Below are positions 32,190-43,199 of a DNA stretch of 64,000 nt, one piece after another. The stretch spans positions 84,077,043 to 84,141,042 of the forward strand of contig OY997588.1 of NCBI GenBank assembly GCA_963921825.1, read 5' to 3'. Below the pieces are notes generated by a model. The model had not been told where the DNA came from, did not search any database, and saw nothing but the letters and a program-made list of their open reading frames with translations. The first letter of the stretch is position 1. Every line of letters begins with the position of its first letter. Source of the stretch: Erodium maritimum (Eukaryota > Streptophyta > Magnoliopsida > Geraniales > Geraniaceae). The translations under genes were made by a program, and so were the position numbers.

Positions 32190-35100
32190 ATGCCGCCCCG
32201 CAAACAAAATTGTCATTCCGCCACCATTGATGATGTTGATTCTACTGAGGAGATCATTGCAGTTCGTCGTGAAAACAAAGATCTTAGGCGACATGTCGAG
32301 TTACTATCCCAACGAATGGATGATGTACTTCGTTGCGATGACATTACTATCACGGACGTTGATAATCCCTTCAACCCGAATACCAGGAATCATTCTCCAG
32401 TTCTCCATGTCCCCGATAATCGTTGGAAACAAGGATTCAGGGTGGAGATTATGTTATTTGATGGCAGTCTTAAATCTTAGGAGGTTGTGGACTGGTTGTC
32501 ACAAGTTGAGGAGATTCTAGACTTTAAGGAAGTTCCAGAGGATCGTCGGGTTTCCCTTGATGTGATCCGCTGCAAGGTCGTGTGCATGCTTGGTGGCAGC
32601 AAATGAAGCCAACTATGGTTCATCATGGCATGCAAGAGATCCGAAATTGGGGTAAGTTTAAGAAGCACATCGGGGCTGCGTTCTTACCATATAACTTCGA
32701 TCGGGAATTGTGTTTGTTTTGTGGCCTAGGTCAATCTTGATCTTGGACGACATTATCATTTATTAATACAAATGCACTACTATTATCATTTGTGAAATGT
32801 TAATAGCGTGAATAATCCTCTTTCTAAGATCATCAAGTACATGACTTGATAGGAAAACTCTTAGAAGAAAAAATAGTATTATTCTAATGATCCTTGGTCT
32901 TATCGATATACTAAGACTAGTATGATGTTGACTGATTATTAAGTTTTACTGATCATTCATATTGGATATGAAGTCACATCATAGATTCCATTTGGTGAAA
33001 TGGTATTGGATGACCCACTATGAGAATACTACATAGGAACTGTAATGAGTTTTTCTAAGTACCGTAATATGGCTCAAGGCATTTGACCTTATAGTCATCA
33101 TGGGTTTATACATAGATGATCACGTTTTACTAATCATTCATATTGGATATGAAATCACATCATAGATGTAATTTGGTGAAATAGGTATTGGATGACCCAC
33201 TGTGAGAATACTACATAAGAACTGTAATGAGTATTTCTCAGTATTGTAATATGGCTTAAGACCTTTGACCTTATAATATAATGGGTTTATACATAGATGT
33301 TTTTGTGTCTTGACACAGTTCCACGTTGTCTTTAACCGGGAAACAATAAAGATTGTTGTTAGATACATAATTGTCTATGTGAGAGATTTGGTTGACTGAT
33401 AAGGGATTTGTCCCTCATGTAAATATGAGACAGATATCGTTTAGGACCCTTGATAAGTGAAACTACGAAAAGGCATGGCCATGTGAATCGATAATGAGTT
33501 ATCACTTTCAGTCTACTTAAGATCAAGAAACATAGATTAAATAAAATAAAGATGATGGCCCTATTCCATATATTCGATCGAGATATATATGACAAAGGGA
33601 TTAAGATATTAGTGGTAAAAAGGTTAAGTCGGATAGACGATCACCATACAACTTTCAGTAGTCATAATGCCTTGCTAGAGGCCAACTCTGACATGTTGAC
33701 GAAATGGGGATTTCGGGCTCACCGCCGAACGTTGTATGAGCCTACAAGCTCACACACAACAACAAGCCCAAAATCAAATTGGACTTTAGAAGTCTATTAA
33801 GTAAATAAAAAAATATTATATTTGATATATTATTTATTTATGCATTACTCGTTTTCAATTTCTAATATAATGAGATTATGTTAGGAAATTTATATGCAAA
33901 AACGACTCTTAAAATTTTAGAAATTCAAAGAGGTTATTTTTGCATGTCCATTACTCGTAAAATGTCTACACTTGTCAAATTTAGAAGCTCATGTGTTGGC
34001 TTTTCAAGATATAAGATAGTGTGGTCAGGTTTGGGAATAGTAAGGATGCAAAACAAGTGAGAATTGTTCTCTAGGTTGAGAAGAAGAAAACGAGAGAGAA
34101 AGAAGAAGATTTTTTCCTTTTGTGCTAGCACACAATTTTTTTTTGAAATACTTGTTTGTGTGGATACCTGAAGAGGACGGATTCTTTTGGAGACGTCTCG
34201 ACCTAGTCACGCAGCAGAAACGTTCTTTGTCCCCCATCTCGAACCAGGCTCAAAACCGAGATGTATTCTCCTTGAATTTTCGTTTGTCAATTTACTCGTA
34301 ATTACATGGATCCAAAGGATTTTCTAGGGAATTTTAATTTCCGTTGCGTTTTCACACCCTAGAATTCCTACAAATTGTACAAACGGTTCCAGAATCTTCG
34401 CAAGGGATCTCGTTCAGTTGAGGAGTACTCCACTGAATTTTATACCTACCTTGGTCATATTGATCTCAATTATTCACCTCTTCAATTGGTGTCCCGTCAC
34501 ATTGGAGGGCCATGTCTCCAACTATAAGATGTTTTGAGTAAGTTCGACACCTTACAGTCGTTAAAACAAAACAATGTGCTTCTTAGGCAAAAAATTAAAA
34601 ACAGCTAGCAAGGCATAATACCAGTGGCTTTTGGTCCTCTGCAACAGCTAGTGTGTGGGTTCATCCTCACAACATGCTCGTACAAGCGCCCCACAACCTA
34701 CCGTTCCACCAACACAAGGTTCTGTACCCCCACCACAGCGTATAGGCGGCATGAGTTACTTCAATTGTGGCGAACTGGGCCATAGTCAAGCAAACTGCCG
34801 AAACACGAAATCTTCCTCTCATGGCCTGTTCACCGAGGTCAATAATCTTGAGTCTTCCCTCCATATTGGCTCGGCTCCGATTTTTGATGACTATTATGAT
34901 GATTCGACGGAGGAAGCCACTGAAGAATTTGTTTCAGGTGATGTGGGTTCTTTGTTGGTCCTCCGACATTCTTGTCCGACCCCTCGTGTCCCATATACTA
35001 AGTGGCTCCAGAATAGTATGTTTCGTTCCACGTGCATCATCAACAACAAAGTCTGCACCCGTATCATTGATGGTGGCAGTTGTGAGAACGTCATTGCAGA

Positions 35101-35504
35101 GATCACAATGTCAAAGCTTGATCTTCCCATTGAACCGCACCCTAAGCCCTATCGCCTCTCCTTGCTCAATAATGGTACATAAGTTATAGTTTCCAAATGC
35201 GTCCTTGTTACCTTTTCCATTGGATCTACTTATCGTGATGTTGTTTATTGTGATGTGGTGCCAATTGATGCTTGTCACCTCCTACTTGATCGTCCTTGGC
35301 CACATGATAACCCTTCTTTTCATGATATTCGTGCTAACACCTATTCGTTCTTGTTCAGTGGTACAAACATTGTCTTGCTACCATCCAAGCCCTACACTGG
35401 CGTGGGTCCGGATTCGAGGTCAAATATTCTCTACCCTGGAAGGAATGATGCTAATCTTAATACCCGTAGATCACTTGACTTGTGCTCCAATTGGCCTCAT
35501 TTAA
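32190..35504 (+). pseudogene. Ty3/gypsy element 3: gag-protease relic, pol deleted
   Basis: The gag begins MPPRKQNCHS (32190) and shows EEVVDWLSQVEEILDFKE-type capsid sequence with a stop at 32478. After the interrupting LTR it resumes with NLRKGSRSVEEYSTEFY (34395-34445). A CCHC knuckle CGELGHSQANC lies near 34765-34800. An aspartic-protease region follows: IIDGGSCENVIAE (35065-35102), then after a stop at 35180 DVVYCDVVPIDACHLLLDRP. After GPDSRSNILYPG (about 35408-35444) the sequence resembles the usual end of pol, so reverse transcriptase, RNase H and integrase are deleted. Confidence 0.75.
32711..34372. mobile_element. Solo LTR 5, inserted in the gag of element 3
   Basis: A 1,662-bp LTR from TGTTTGTTTTGTGG to GAATTCCTACA with target duplication AATTG (32706-32710 and 34373-34377). 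Removing it rejoins the gag reading frame. It contains two direct repeats of about 180 bp (about 32950-33128 and 33129-33305). It differs from the TGTCACG family; the ends would suit a Ty1/copia element, and the orientation is unknown. Confidence 0.85.
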
Positions 35505-35915
35505 TTCATTGCTTTATATGCTCGTTCCCGCTTCACTTGTGCTCTAATTGACCTCGTTCTTACGCCAATATTTTCCTTTTTTCACGGCCTACAAAACAAG
35601 ACCAATCATGAGTATATTTTGAACATTTGAAAAATATCGACAAAGAACGAGGTTTTGCACAATTATTAGTAAACGCTAAAGATATAAAAACGAGGCACAA
35701 ACAAGATAAAAATATAGGAAAAGGGTCAAATTAACTAGGACATAATTACGCTCAGTAGCTGGTCAGAAATGAGGTCTTGGTCAACAATTCAGTATACAAT
35801 CCTTCTCTCATCTTTAGAAACATCGAGAGTTAGTCTTTCAACTTGGAATGATCTTTGTTCTTAAAGCATCTATCCTTCTCATTTGAAAGCTGGATGAACT
35901 CTCCTCATACTTGCA
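35505..35915. other. No feature recognised
   Basis: AT-rich sequence between the element 3 relic and the Pack-MULE. It probably includes the remaining 3' LTR of element 3, but no LTR border could be matched. Confidence 0.4.
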
Positions 35916-37011
35916 TAAAGAAAAGGGAAAATTTCATTTTACCACCCTGACAAACATTAATTTCAGTTTGATACCCTGGCATAAATTTTTATCAGTTTCA
36001 TAACCTAACCAAACTTTTAATTTCACTTTCATACCCAGCCGGGTAAAATGTCCAAAATACCCCTAACTATTACTCAAATTTTCAAACTCATGCCATTGGT
36101 TCAGAATTGAAAATAAGTGAAATGACAATAATACCCTTCATTGTTAGGGTGTTAAAATGAAAATTTTACAAAATCACTTTTTATTTTTATTAATTCAGTA
36201 TTTATTTATGAAAAATATTTTCATTTTACCACCCTGGCAAACATTAATTTCAGTTTGATACCCTGTCATAAATTTTTATCAGTTTCATAACCTAACCAAA
36301 CTTTTAATTTCACTTTCATACCCAGCTGGGTAAAATGTCCAAAATACCCCTAACTATTACTCAAATTTTCAAACTCATGCCATTGGTTCAGAATTGAAAA
36401 TAAGTGAAATGACAATAATACCCTTCATTGTGAAGATCACTTTTTATTTTTATTAGTTCAGTATTTATTTATGAAAAATATTTTTTTTTATTTTTTTTTT
36501 TATTTTTAAAAATTCAGTTTTTATTTAAAAATTAATATAAAAATCAAGATTTGTTATATTATTCAAAAAATATTTTAAAAATCAGTTTTATATAAAAAAT
36601 AAATAATAAAATTCAAAAAAATTAATTATTATTATTTCAAATAATTGCAAACAAAATCAAATTTGTTTTTCTTTTTTTTTTCTTACTGTTTTTAAAAAAA
36701 TCAAATCCTTTTTTTCTTTCTTTTCTTTTCGTTCATGCTCATTCAGAAAATAAACAAAACAAGGATCTACTGCCAACTTTAAATTCATGAGACCCATTTC
36801 TCATCCTCGGAACCAGATTCAAATATATATATAAAAAACATCATTCCCTTTCCCTTTAACCAAACAAGGATCTGATTCCTTGTTCTTCTCAACCACAACC
36901 ACAACCCACGTTTCAATACAAATCTAAAATAAAATAAACATGAACCAAAATAACCCAGAACCTGCAAAAGAACCCATAACACTCAAATGATTCAGTTTCA
37001 GCACAACAAAA

Positions 37012-37254
37012 TCAAACAATTTTCATGACAATAATTTGTGGTCGGATTGTGAAATAACAAAGACAAAATGAACAACAACTTGAAACCCTCCATTTGTACC
37101 GCCGACCCTCCTTATGAGCCACGAGGCTGTCAAATTTGGACTCGAGCGCGCTGACCCGGTCGTACAGGCTCTGCAGATAGAGCTCCAGCTTGACCTGCCG
37201 ATGAACCCTCTTGTATGAGATAACCGGTTGGTCATCCATCGAAGCCCAAGTCAA
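37012..37254 (-). pseudogene. Captured gene piece, unrecognised
   Basis: An open stretch with an amphipathic, coiled-coil-like run (LYLQSLYDRVSALESKFDSL) in GC-richer sequence than its surroundings, just downstream of the kinase piece on the same strand. It is probably another host-gene fragment carried by the Pack-MULE. The source is unknown. Confidence 0.4.
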
Positions 37255-37416
37255 AAAGCTTCAATTTTTTTTCCAGAAACCCTCAACAAGCTTGAAACTT
37301 TACCGGTAATCTGAGGAAATTAGCGGGACCCAGTTGAAGAATTGGGTTTGTTCTTCGATTTGAGAGATGGGTTTGTAGATAAATACACATAAAAGTATAG
37401 GAGAGTTCCAGGAAGG

Positions 37417-37620
37417 TTAAAGAAGAAGGGTTTGGTACACCAAATTGGAATGAAGAAACAGAGACTTGATGTGCGCGATGAGCTCTCCCTTGAGGATCTT
37501 CTCCTTGTCGATGACCTTAATCGCTACGCTGTCGCCGGACGTGATGTTGCAGGCGAAGTAGATCTTGGCGAAGGTCCCCTGGCCAAGGGTTTGATACAAC
37601 CGAAGAACAGCGAGACCTTG
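37417..37620 (-). pseudogene. Captured N-lobe fragment of a CIPK/SnRK3-type protein kinase
   Basis: The minus-strand translation shows the glycine-rich loop LGQGTFAKIYFACN, the ATP-binding lysine in SVAIKVID, and KEKILKGEL. This is the pattern of CBL-interacting kinases. Only about 60 residues (kinase subdomains I-II and the start of III) are present; the catalytic loop, activation segment and NAF motif are absent. It lies between Mutator inverted repeats, so it is transduplicated host sequence. It may be transcribed antisense to or together with the element, but is unlikely to encode a working kinase. Confidence 0.75.
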
Positions 37621-38159
37621 AATTTGGGGGAAATCAAATCAAATTTAAGAAAAAAGTATTTTGAAATATAATAAATCAAATTTTAAAAACTGAATAAAAA
37701 TAATAAAAAAGGGATGGACGAAATAAAAAAAATTAAAAAATTAAAAATAAAAATGATTTAAAAAAATTAATGAGAATTAAAATTAATAACTGAATTTTTA
37801 AATATAAAAACTGAATTTCGAAAAATAAAAATAAATTTAATAAATAAAAACTAAATCTATAAAAAAAAACTGATTTTATTTTTAAAGTAGTGAAATTTTC
37901 ATTTTAACACCTAACAATGAATGGTATTATTGTCATTTCACTTATTTTCAAATTCTGAACCAATGGCATGGGTTTGAAAATTTGAGTAATAGTTAGGGGT
38001 ATTTTGGACATTTTACCTGGCTCGGTATGAAAGTGAAATTAAAAGTTTGGTTAGGGTATGAAAGTGATAAAAATTTATGTAAGGGTATCAAACTGAAATT
38101 AAACGTTTGTCAGGGTGGTAAAATAAAAAAATTTCTAAAGAAAAGAAGGGAAAATGGTT

Positions 38160-38506
38160 TGCCAGTTTAATTCCTCTTGAAAGTTATGTAGATTTGGCCT
38201 ATGCATCTTGGTTCTCTCAGTCTGTGCCTCTCAGCCTAGGAGAGAAGGCTCCATTTTTAGAGTCATTTTGGGTTGAATGAGGATCTTGGTTAATTCTTTA
38301 TGTTTTAATTGTCTTGGGAGCAAGTTTTATTATTTAAAGGGTTGTTTTTTTCACTTCTGTATGGTTACTTGGGGCTCGTGTTTAATAGGTTGGGTTGGTG
38401 TTGTGCCTTAGTTGGTTTGTACTGGTTTTATCCAGAGAGGTTTTTTCCTCTTTCCTTAATCTTCATTTCGAAGATCAAGCATCAATAATATTTACTGATG
38501 AAAAAA
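38160..38506 (+). pseudogene. LINE 3' end, heavily 5'-truncated
   Basis: Sequence rich in TTGGTTT-type motifs ending GAGAGGTTTTTTCCTC...CATCAATAATATTTACTGATGAAAAAA, like the other LINE 3' untranslated regions in the window. No coding domain is left. Confidence 0.5.
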
Positions 38507-38745
38507 TAATAATTAGAGAGCAAGGTAGATATGGTCATTAACTTCGATATTAGCTTTAAAAAACGTAGAAATCAATACTTTATTACAAATATTTTGGATC
38601 GAAATAATATCACGGATCAACATTTGAAATAACATAATGTGTTAATGTTCTAAAACTAATTGGCTCTTTTCAACCATTCAATATTGCGATTTTCAACCAT
38701 TCAATATGGCGAAACTGAAGAGGTTCTACATAAAAAGGAAACTTC

Positions 38746-38754
38746 TATAAAAAG
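38746..38754 (+). promoter_or_regulatory. TATA box of the intact LLG copy
   Basis: TATAAAAAG lies 51 bp before the upstream in-frame ATG (38797) and 87 bp before the ATG at 38833. The same motif is kept in pseudogenes A and B (TATAAAAAG near 12198 and 17973), which supports it as the ancestral promoter. Confidence 0.6.
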
Positions 38755-38832
38755 AAGGGGTTTGGAGATGTTTTATCTATACCTTGAAAAACAGTAATGA
38801 AGGAACTTGTGGATTTCTTTTACAAATTAATC

Positions 38833-39512
38833 ATGGAGTTGAAAAGGAGTTTCGGTTGTGGAATTGTTCTAGTTTTCATTATAGGTGTCTTTAGTTGTTC
38901 ACATGCTAGGGAACACATTTCTGGTAGGCACCGTCTCTACATTAGTTAATGTAATAGAAACATGACTCATGATATTGTTTCCATGAAAATGTTTCTTTTT
39001 TGTTGTTACATTGTAGTCAAGGCCCTAGAGAAACAAGGTTCGAAATTTGGAAGGAATCTTAGAGAAAAGGGTATGAATTCGTTCTTAGTGTATTTCTTTC
39101 AATTTATTTGATTAATATATATACGTATCAATATCATCAAACATTACAGGTTCCAATTATGAGACCCATAATTCGATATAATCATGTGTTTTTTTAATAA
39201 ATTAATTAAATCCATGATTTGAAGAGACATATAACTTCATATATGTTGGGATCAGCCCAATGCCCGATTGCACTTGAAACGATTGAATACAAGGTAGTGA
39301 CGGATACATGTAAAGCGCCGGACTACGATAGAGCAACATGTTGCGGAGCTTTGACACAATTAATGTGCCCTTACATAGATCTCATAAATGATGTAGAGAA
39401 CAACAATTGTGCATCGTTGATGTTCCACTTTTTACACATCGCCGACAATTACCCTGATGGACTTTTCTTCCGCAAGTGTAATGACAGGCTCAGCGAAATG
39501 CAATGCCCCTAG
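38833..39512 (+). CDS. LORELEI-like (LLG) secreted protein, three exons, no GPI tail
   Basis: Family role: LORELEI/LLG proteins are GPI-anchored chaperones and co-receptors of FERONIA-type receptor kinases at the plasma membrane, acting in fertilisation, growth and immunity. I read exons 38833-38923, 39017-39070 and 39256-39512, with GT...AG introns of 93 and 185 bp, both in phase 1. The joined frame is open for 133 codons. Residues 1-25 form a signal peptide (hydrophobic core IVLVFIIGVFS). The LLG domain follows with all eight cysteines: QCPIALETIEY, DTCKAPDYD, TCCGALTQLMCPY, NDVENNNCASLMF, NYPDGLFFRKC, EMQC. An in-frame ATG at 38797 would add 12 residues. Oddity: the stop follows directly after the last Cys-Pro, where the family normally continues to a GPI signal, so the product would be soluble. 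Four sister copies are pseudogenes. Exon borders are inferred from reading frame only. Confidence 0.72.
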
Positions 39513-39926
39513 CTCTTGTTCTTTTTCATTTGTGTATCTATATTGTTTTTCTTTCGACATGCTATAATAATAACGGGTTCATTACCTTTTATACCCCTTA
39601 TGAATCGGTAACACACCTTTAATACCCTTACGTGCGATCTATTGGATAGTATGTTGGAAAACAGGGATCTTCCGGAAGCTTGGGTGATTCGAAGGGACAT
39701 TGTATCCTTGTTAGTCATGTGGAAAGGTTTGGGCATGTTGAAGTGATGGAAGGTTTGGGTTAAATTGTGATATTTGGCTTGGTGACATAAATGGTTACAA
39801 AAAAATTGTGTTGTTTTTCAGAATAGGTTACAGCCCATTAATGTGGTTTTGGAAAGATTGCATGCTCACTCTAACAGGTATTTGTAAGATGGCTTGTGAT
39901 TTATCTGAGGATAATTCACTTGTAAT
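39513..39926. other. 3' flank of LLG and unclassified sequence
   Basis: The first 65 bases (CTCTTGTTCTTTTTCATTTG onward) match the 3' flank of the other LLG copies. Beyond about 39580 homology is lost and no gene is visible. Confidence 0.5.
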
Positions 39927-41495
39927 TTGGATCTCCTCCCTGAGGGAGAATTTGTGCTTGTGTTTTTTTTAATGAACGGTGAAGGGTGTAACTTTATTAC
40001 TTCAAATCGATTACATTATCCTGCATCGGGGAACATGCTCCCCGACCATCAGAAGGCCAGCAGTAAGGAACAATTGTTCTCTGATCCTTATACTATCATA
40101 ACCGTCACAGACGGTATTGTGATGCCTCTTGGGCAGAGAGAAAAGGCGGTGAGGGACAACGAGGTACCGGAGATCATGAGGGACCTCAACAGTAATGGTG
40201 ATGGTGGGAGGCAAAGCATCGTCTGGGGACCCCTCCTAGGGCCAATCCCCAATGCACAAACGGTGCATCATCCCTCCTGGCGGGGCATCTCCCCAGCCCT
40301 TATTATGTCTCCCCAAAAAGGAGCAGACATCCAAGGGAGGCTTATCTCGGGTGGCCGGGTGGTGCCCCAAGGCGAAGGACGGGGTCCCGGGTTAGGTCCT
40401 GGTTCCATTGTCACACGGGCACCCCGTCCTCTAGGCAGCCCATCCTTAGGTCTCGGATCCAATGTCAGTGGGCTGGGACTAGCTTCCCCGCGAATCCCAA
40501 TCAGTGTCGCATCGTCTTCCAAGTTCCCATCTAGAGCAGCGCCCTGTCCTCGGTCCTTGGTCCCCCAAACAGCTCCATAAGCAGGCCTTCTGGGGGCAAC
40601 CAGTACCTCGGTTGCCGCCGTGTCCAGCTTCTTGCAGGGGTGTCCATGGGGACCGGCACCTCCCTCAAGGGCAAGAATGGTCGGGCACCGATCTCAAGAT
40701 CATGCCCTAGCGTAGCTACTCCGTAGGGTCTCCAAACCCTACTCTTCCTTCGCAGCCAGCCTTGACGAAGAACCCTAGAGGATACGTCCACCACACTCCG
40801 GCGCCACCCATGGCTGTCACAGGTCAAGCGTTGGGTTCTCGCCATCACCGTCATGACCGTGAGATGCTCCGAGTACCCTGTTACAGTCTGGACCGTCGCC
40901 GCCCGGGGTGTCACTAGAGAAAGGTCATGGTGAGACCGGGAAAGCAAACTAGGGTTCAGCTTGACTAGAGCCAACCAATAGCGTGGAGCAAAAGTCACAT
41001 GTGGCCGCCACAACAGTATCCCGGGACAAAACTCACCACGCGGAGGAGGAGGCGGATCCAACCCAGCCTTCGAGAACAGTGATAGGGAGGACGACCAGGT
41101 TGTCATGGATCTCGGAACAGAGACCAGCGAGATAATGGAGGAAGAAGGAGCGAAGGTTAATGGTGGTGACCATCCTTATTGGTATTTATCCCCGCACCAG
41201 GCGTGGTCTGCGAGGGGATTGACCGGATGGGACGGGGAAGCACGAGGACGGCAGGGACTGCGATGTCGACAATAGCTGTAGGCGGCGTGGGAGTGGCGGT
41301 GATAGGGGAGAGCCCTATAGCAGTTAGGGCTACGACTAGGGTTATTTTCTCAAGGTCAAGAGAGAGTTTTGGTTTTATTTCCTTTTCACTTTTGAGCAGG
41401 TACCTATAGTTTTGGATGTTCGTGTTAGACTATCCAATTTTCAACATTTGTATTTTCTCTTTACAAAAGTTTTGAATAAAAACATCATCTATAAA
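39927..41495 (+). pseudogene. GC-rich retroelement-like sequence with LINE 3' end
   Basis: Contains a 217-codon Gly/Pro-rich frame (39927-40580) and long frames on the opposite strand (for example 41106-40531), as expected in GC-rich DNA. No domain is recognisable. The right end has a LINE-like tail (TTTTGAATAAAAACATCATCTATAAAAAAAC, 41471-41501), so the block is probably a LINE with its 5' region and ORF1 but no polymerase. Confidence 0.35.
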
Positions 41496-41501
41496 AAAAC
41501 A

Positions 41502-42451
41502 GTCCCCACCTTTTGAAAATTTTCATTTGTTAGTTTTTTTAACGAAGAGACTGTTTTACCCTTCACTGTTCAAACAAACAACAATTTACCATTAAAAAGA
41601 AGTTTAAATCAAAGTCAAAATTAAAATTAAAACTAAATAAACCATTTTAATTAAATATTACTTTCATTAATTATAATTATATTTTAAGTAATTCATAATT
41701 ATTTTTTAATAAAATCTTATTTCCGATTCTTATTAATATTTAGTTTTTAAAATTAGTTTTTTTCCTAATTCTTCTTTCATCAAGAATATAAATTATATTA
41801 ATATTTTTATTTCTTAATTAAATCAAAACAAATAATAAATAAAAGAGGAAGAACAAATTCAATTCATGCCTTGAAGAACACAACTCTTGGAACATTAACC
41901 CGACCCGACAAACTCCAGTGAAGTTACTGGTGTCAATTTCGCATCTCCGATGAGGAACACGATGCTAGTGTGGTGGTGATTTACAAGGTGGCCCTAAATC
42001 TAAAACCATGAATCGATGTAATCTAGGATCGACCACTCAAGCCCGTTCGAGGAGGAGAAGGAGAAATATGGATCGATGCTCATCTCCAAGTGCTCGGCAT
42101 CGATAGTGGTGTCGTGACTGGAGACGGTGGAATAGAAGATTCCCATCGTGGAGCGGGCCGATGCTTGATTTCAGATCTGCAAATCGACTTTTTGTTTATT
42201 TTCAAACATAAAGGAAAGAAGCCCCATGTGGAGCAAAGACGTTGGACGACCTCACCATGAATGATGCCAGTTGAGACGTCCTCAGTGCCTCCATGAGCTC
42301 GTCAGAGTTGTAGGGGTTGCATAACACAACACATGGTGTCTCCGAGAGAATTCGTGAGCAGATCGAATTTCAGGTGAAAAAGGGATTTGGTTTTGAGACG
42401 AAGAAAAGTAACTGATGTGAGAAGATTGTTGAGAGGAAGGCCTGATTTTGA
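41502..42451. other. No gene recognised; AT-rich then mixed sequence
   Basis: 41502-41870 is very AT-rich. 41870-42451 has moderate GC and short open frames with no recognisable product. The right edge is the abrupt start of the truncated LTR of element 2. Confidence 0.4.
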
Positions 42452-43199
42452 GACCACGCTCACGGTTTCGAGTTCCTCACCGTGGGGGGAAAACAGATGA
42501 TGGCGGGGATGGGTGTGGCGCGGCGGAGCACGGTGGCCTCTCGCCCGTCTCAGATTTGGGCGAAAAACGACGACGGGGCCTCAGTTCACACGCGGGTGAA
42601 GAAGACGAAAGAGGGGAAGGCGAGACGGAGAACGCCGGCGGCGGGTGTGAGCTGAACGGAGAGGATGAGAGCCGGTCAGAGAGCTTGACCTCGACATGGG
42701 AGAGACGGAGTTCAGCGACGGGATGGCCGGCGAGTTCGGTTGAGCGGCGAAGACGAAGGGAAGAAGGGACGGTGGTGGGTGTTAGCTGGACAGAGATAGA
42801 GGTTTGGGGTGGCGGTTGTCTAAGGAGAGAGAGGTCGGCGAGGGAGAGATTGTGGAAGATGGAGGCGGCAGTTGTGTCGAGAAGGGAGAGAACTGAAGAC
42901 AAAGTGTGCATAAACCCTAGTCTTGGGTTTTAAATACTCGGGCCGACAGCAAACAATTGGGCCTCGGACGAGGAGCGGGCCTCACGGCCCAAACGAGAAA
43001 CACTGGACCGGGGCGGGCCTGGCCTGGCCGGGTCTCCTGGTCGGGTCTGGTCCGCCCGACCCGGTTTTTTTTTGTTGAAAAAGCTTTTCTTTTCTTCTTC
43101 GATTTGTGTTTGCTCCAAAATTTAACCCACTTTCCAATCATGTCAAACCAATCGAATAAAATTAGTCTTTTAATTAATTTTATCGAGGTGGTTTTCACA
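42452..43199 (-). repeat. Truncated 3' LTR of Ty3/gypsy element 2
   Basis: Nearly identical to 51668-52433 (only scattered differences) and ends TTTTCACA at 43199. The match stops abruptly at GACCACGC (42452), so about 2 kb of this LTR is missing. The 161-codon frame here and its counterpart in the other LTR are repeat sequence, not genes. Confidence 0.85.

Larger units (their letters stand above)
35925..38135. mobile_element. Pack-MULE (Mutator-like element with captured gene pieces)
   Basis: Long terminal inverted repeats of about 250 bp (35925-36175 and about 37888-38135). They share ATTTTACCACCCTGACAAAC near the tips. A 9-bp target duplication TAAAGAAAA lies at 35916-35924 and 38136-38144. 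No transposase. The left inverted repeat is tandemly duplicated with a 287-bp period (second copy about 36215-36480). The interior is AT-rich except for captured coding pieces at about 37012-37254 and 37417-37620. Both are on the minus strand. Confidence 0.9.

Noticed and set aside
37417..37620. Kinase fragment considered as a functional protein kinase
   Set aside because: It covers only the N-lobe start, lacks the catalytic and activation segments, and is enclosed by Mutator inverted repeats.
39927..40580. 217-codon Gly/Pro-rich frame considered as a host gene
   Set aside because: No start context, domain or splice structure; strong opposite-strand frames and a LINE-type 3' end at 41471-41501 favour retroelement sequence.
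42448..42933. 161-codon frame repeated at 51559-52152
   Set aside because: Both are in the two LTRs of element 2; long frames on both strands reflect GC-rich composition.
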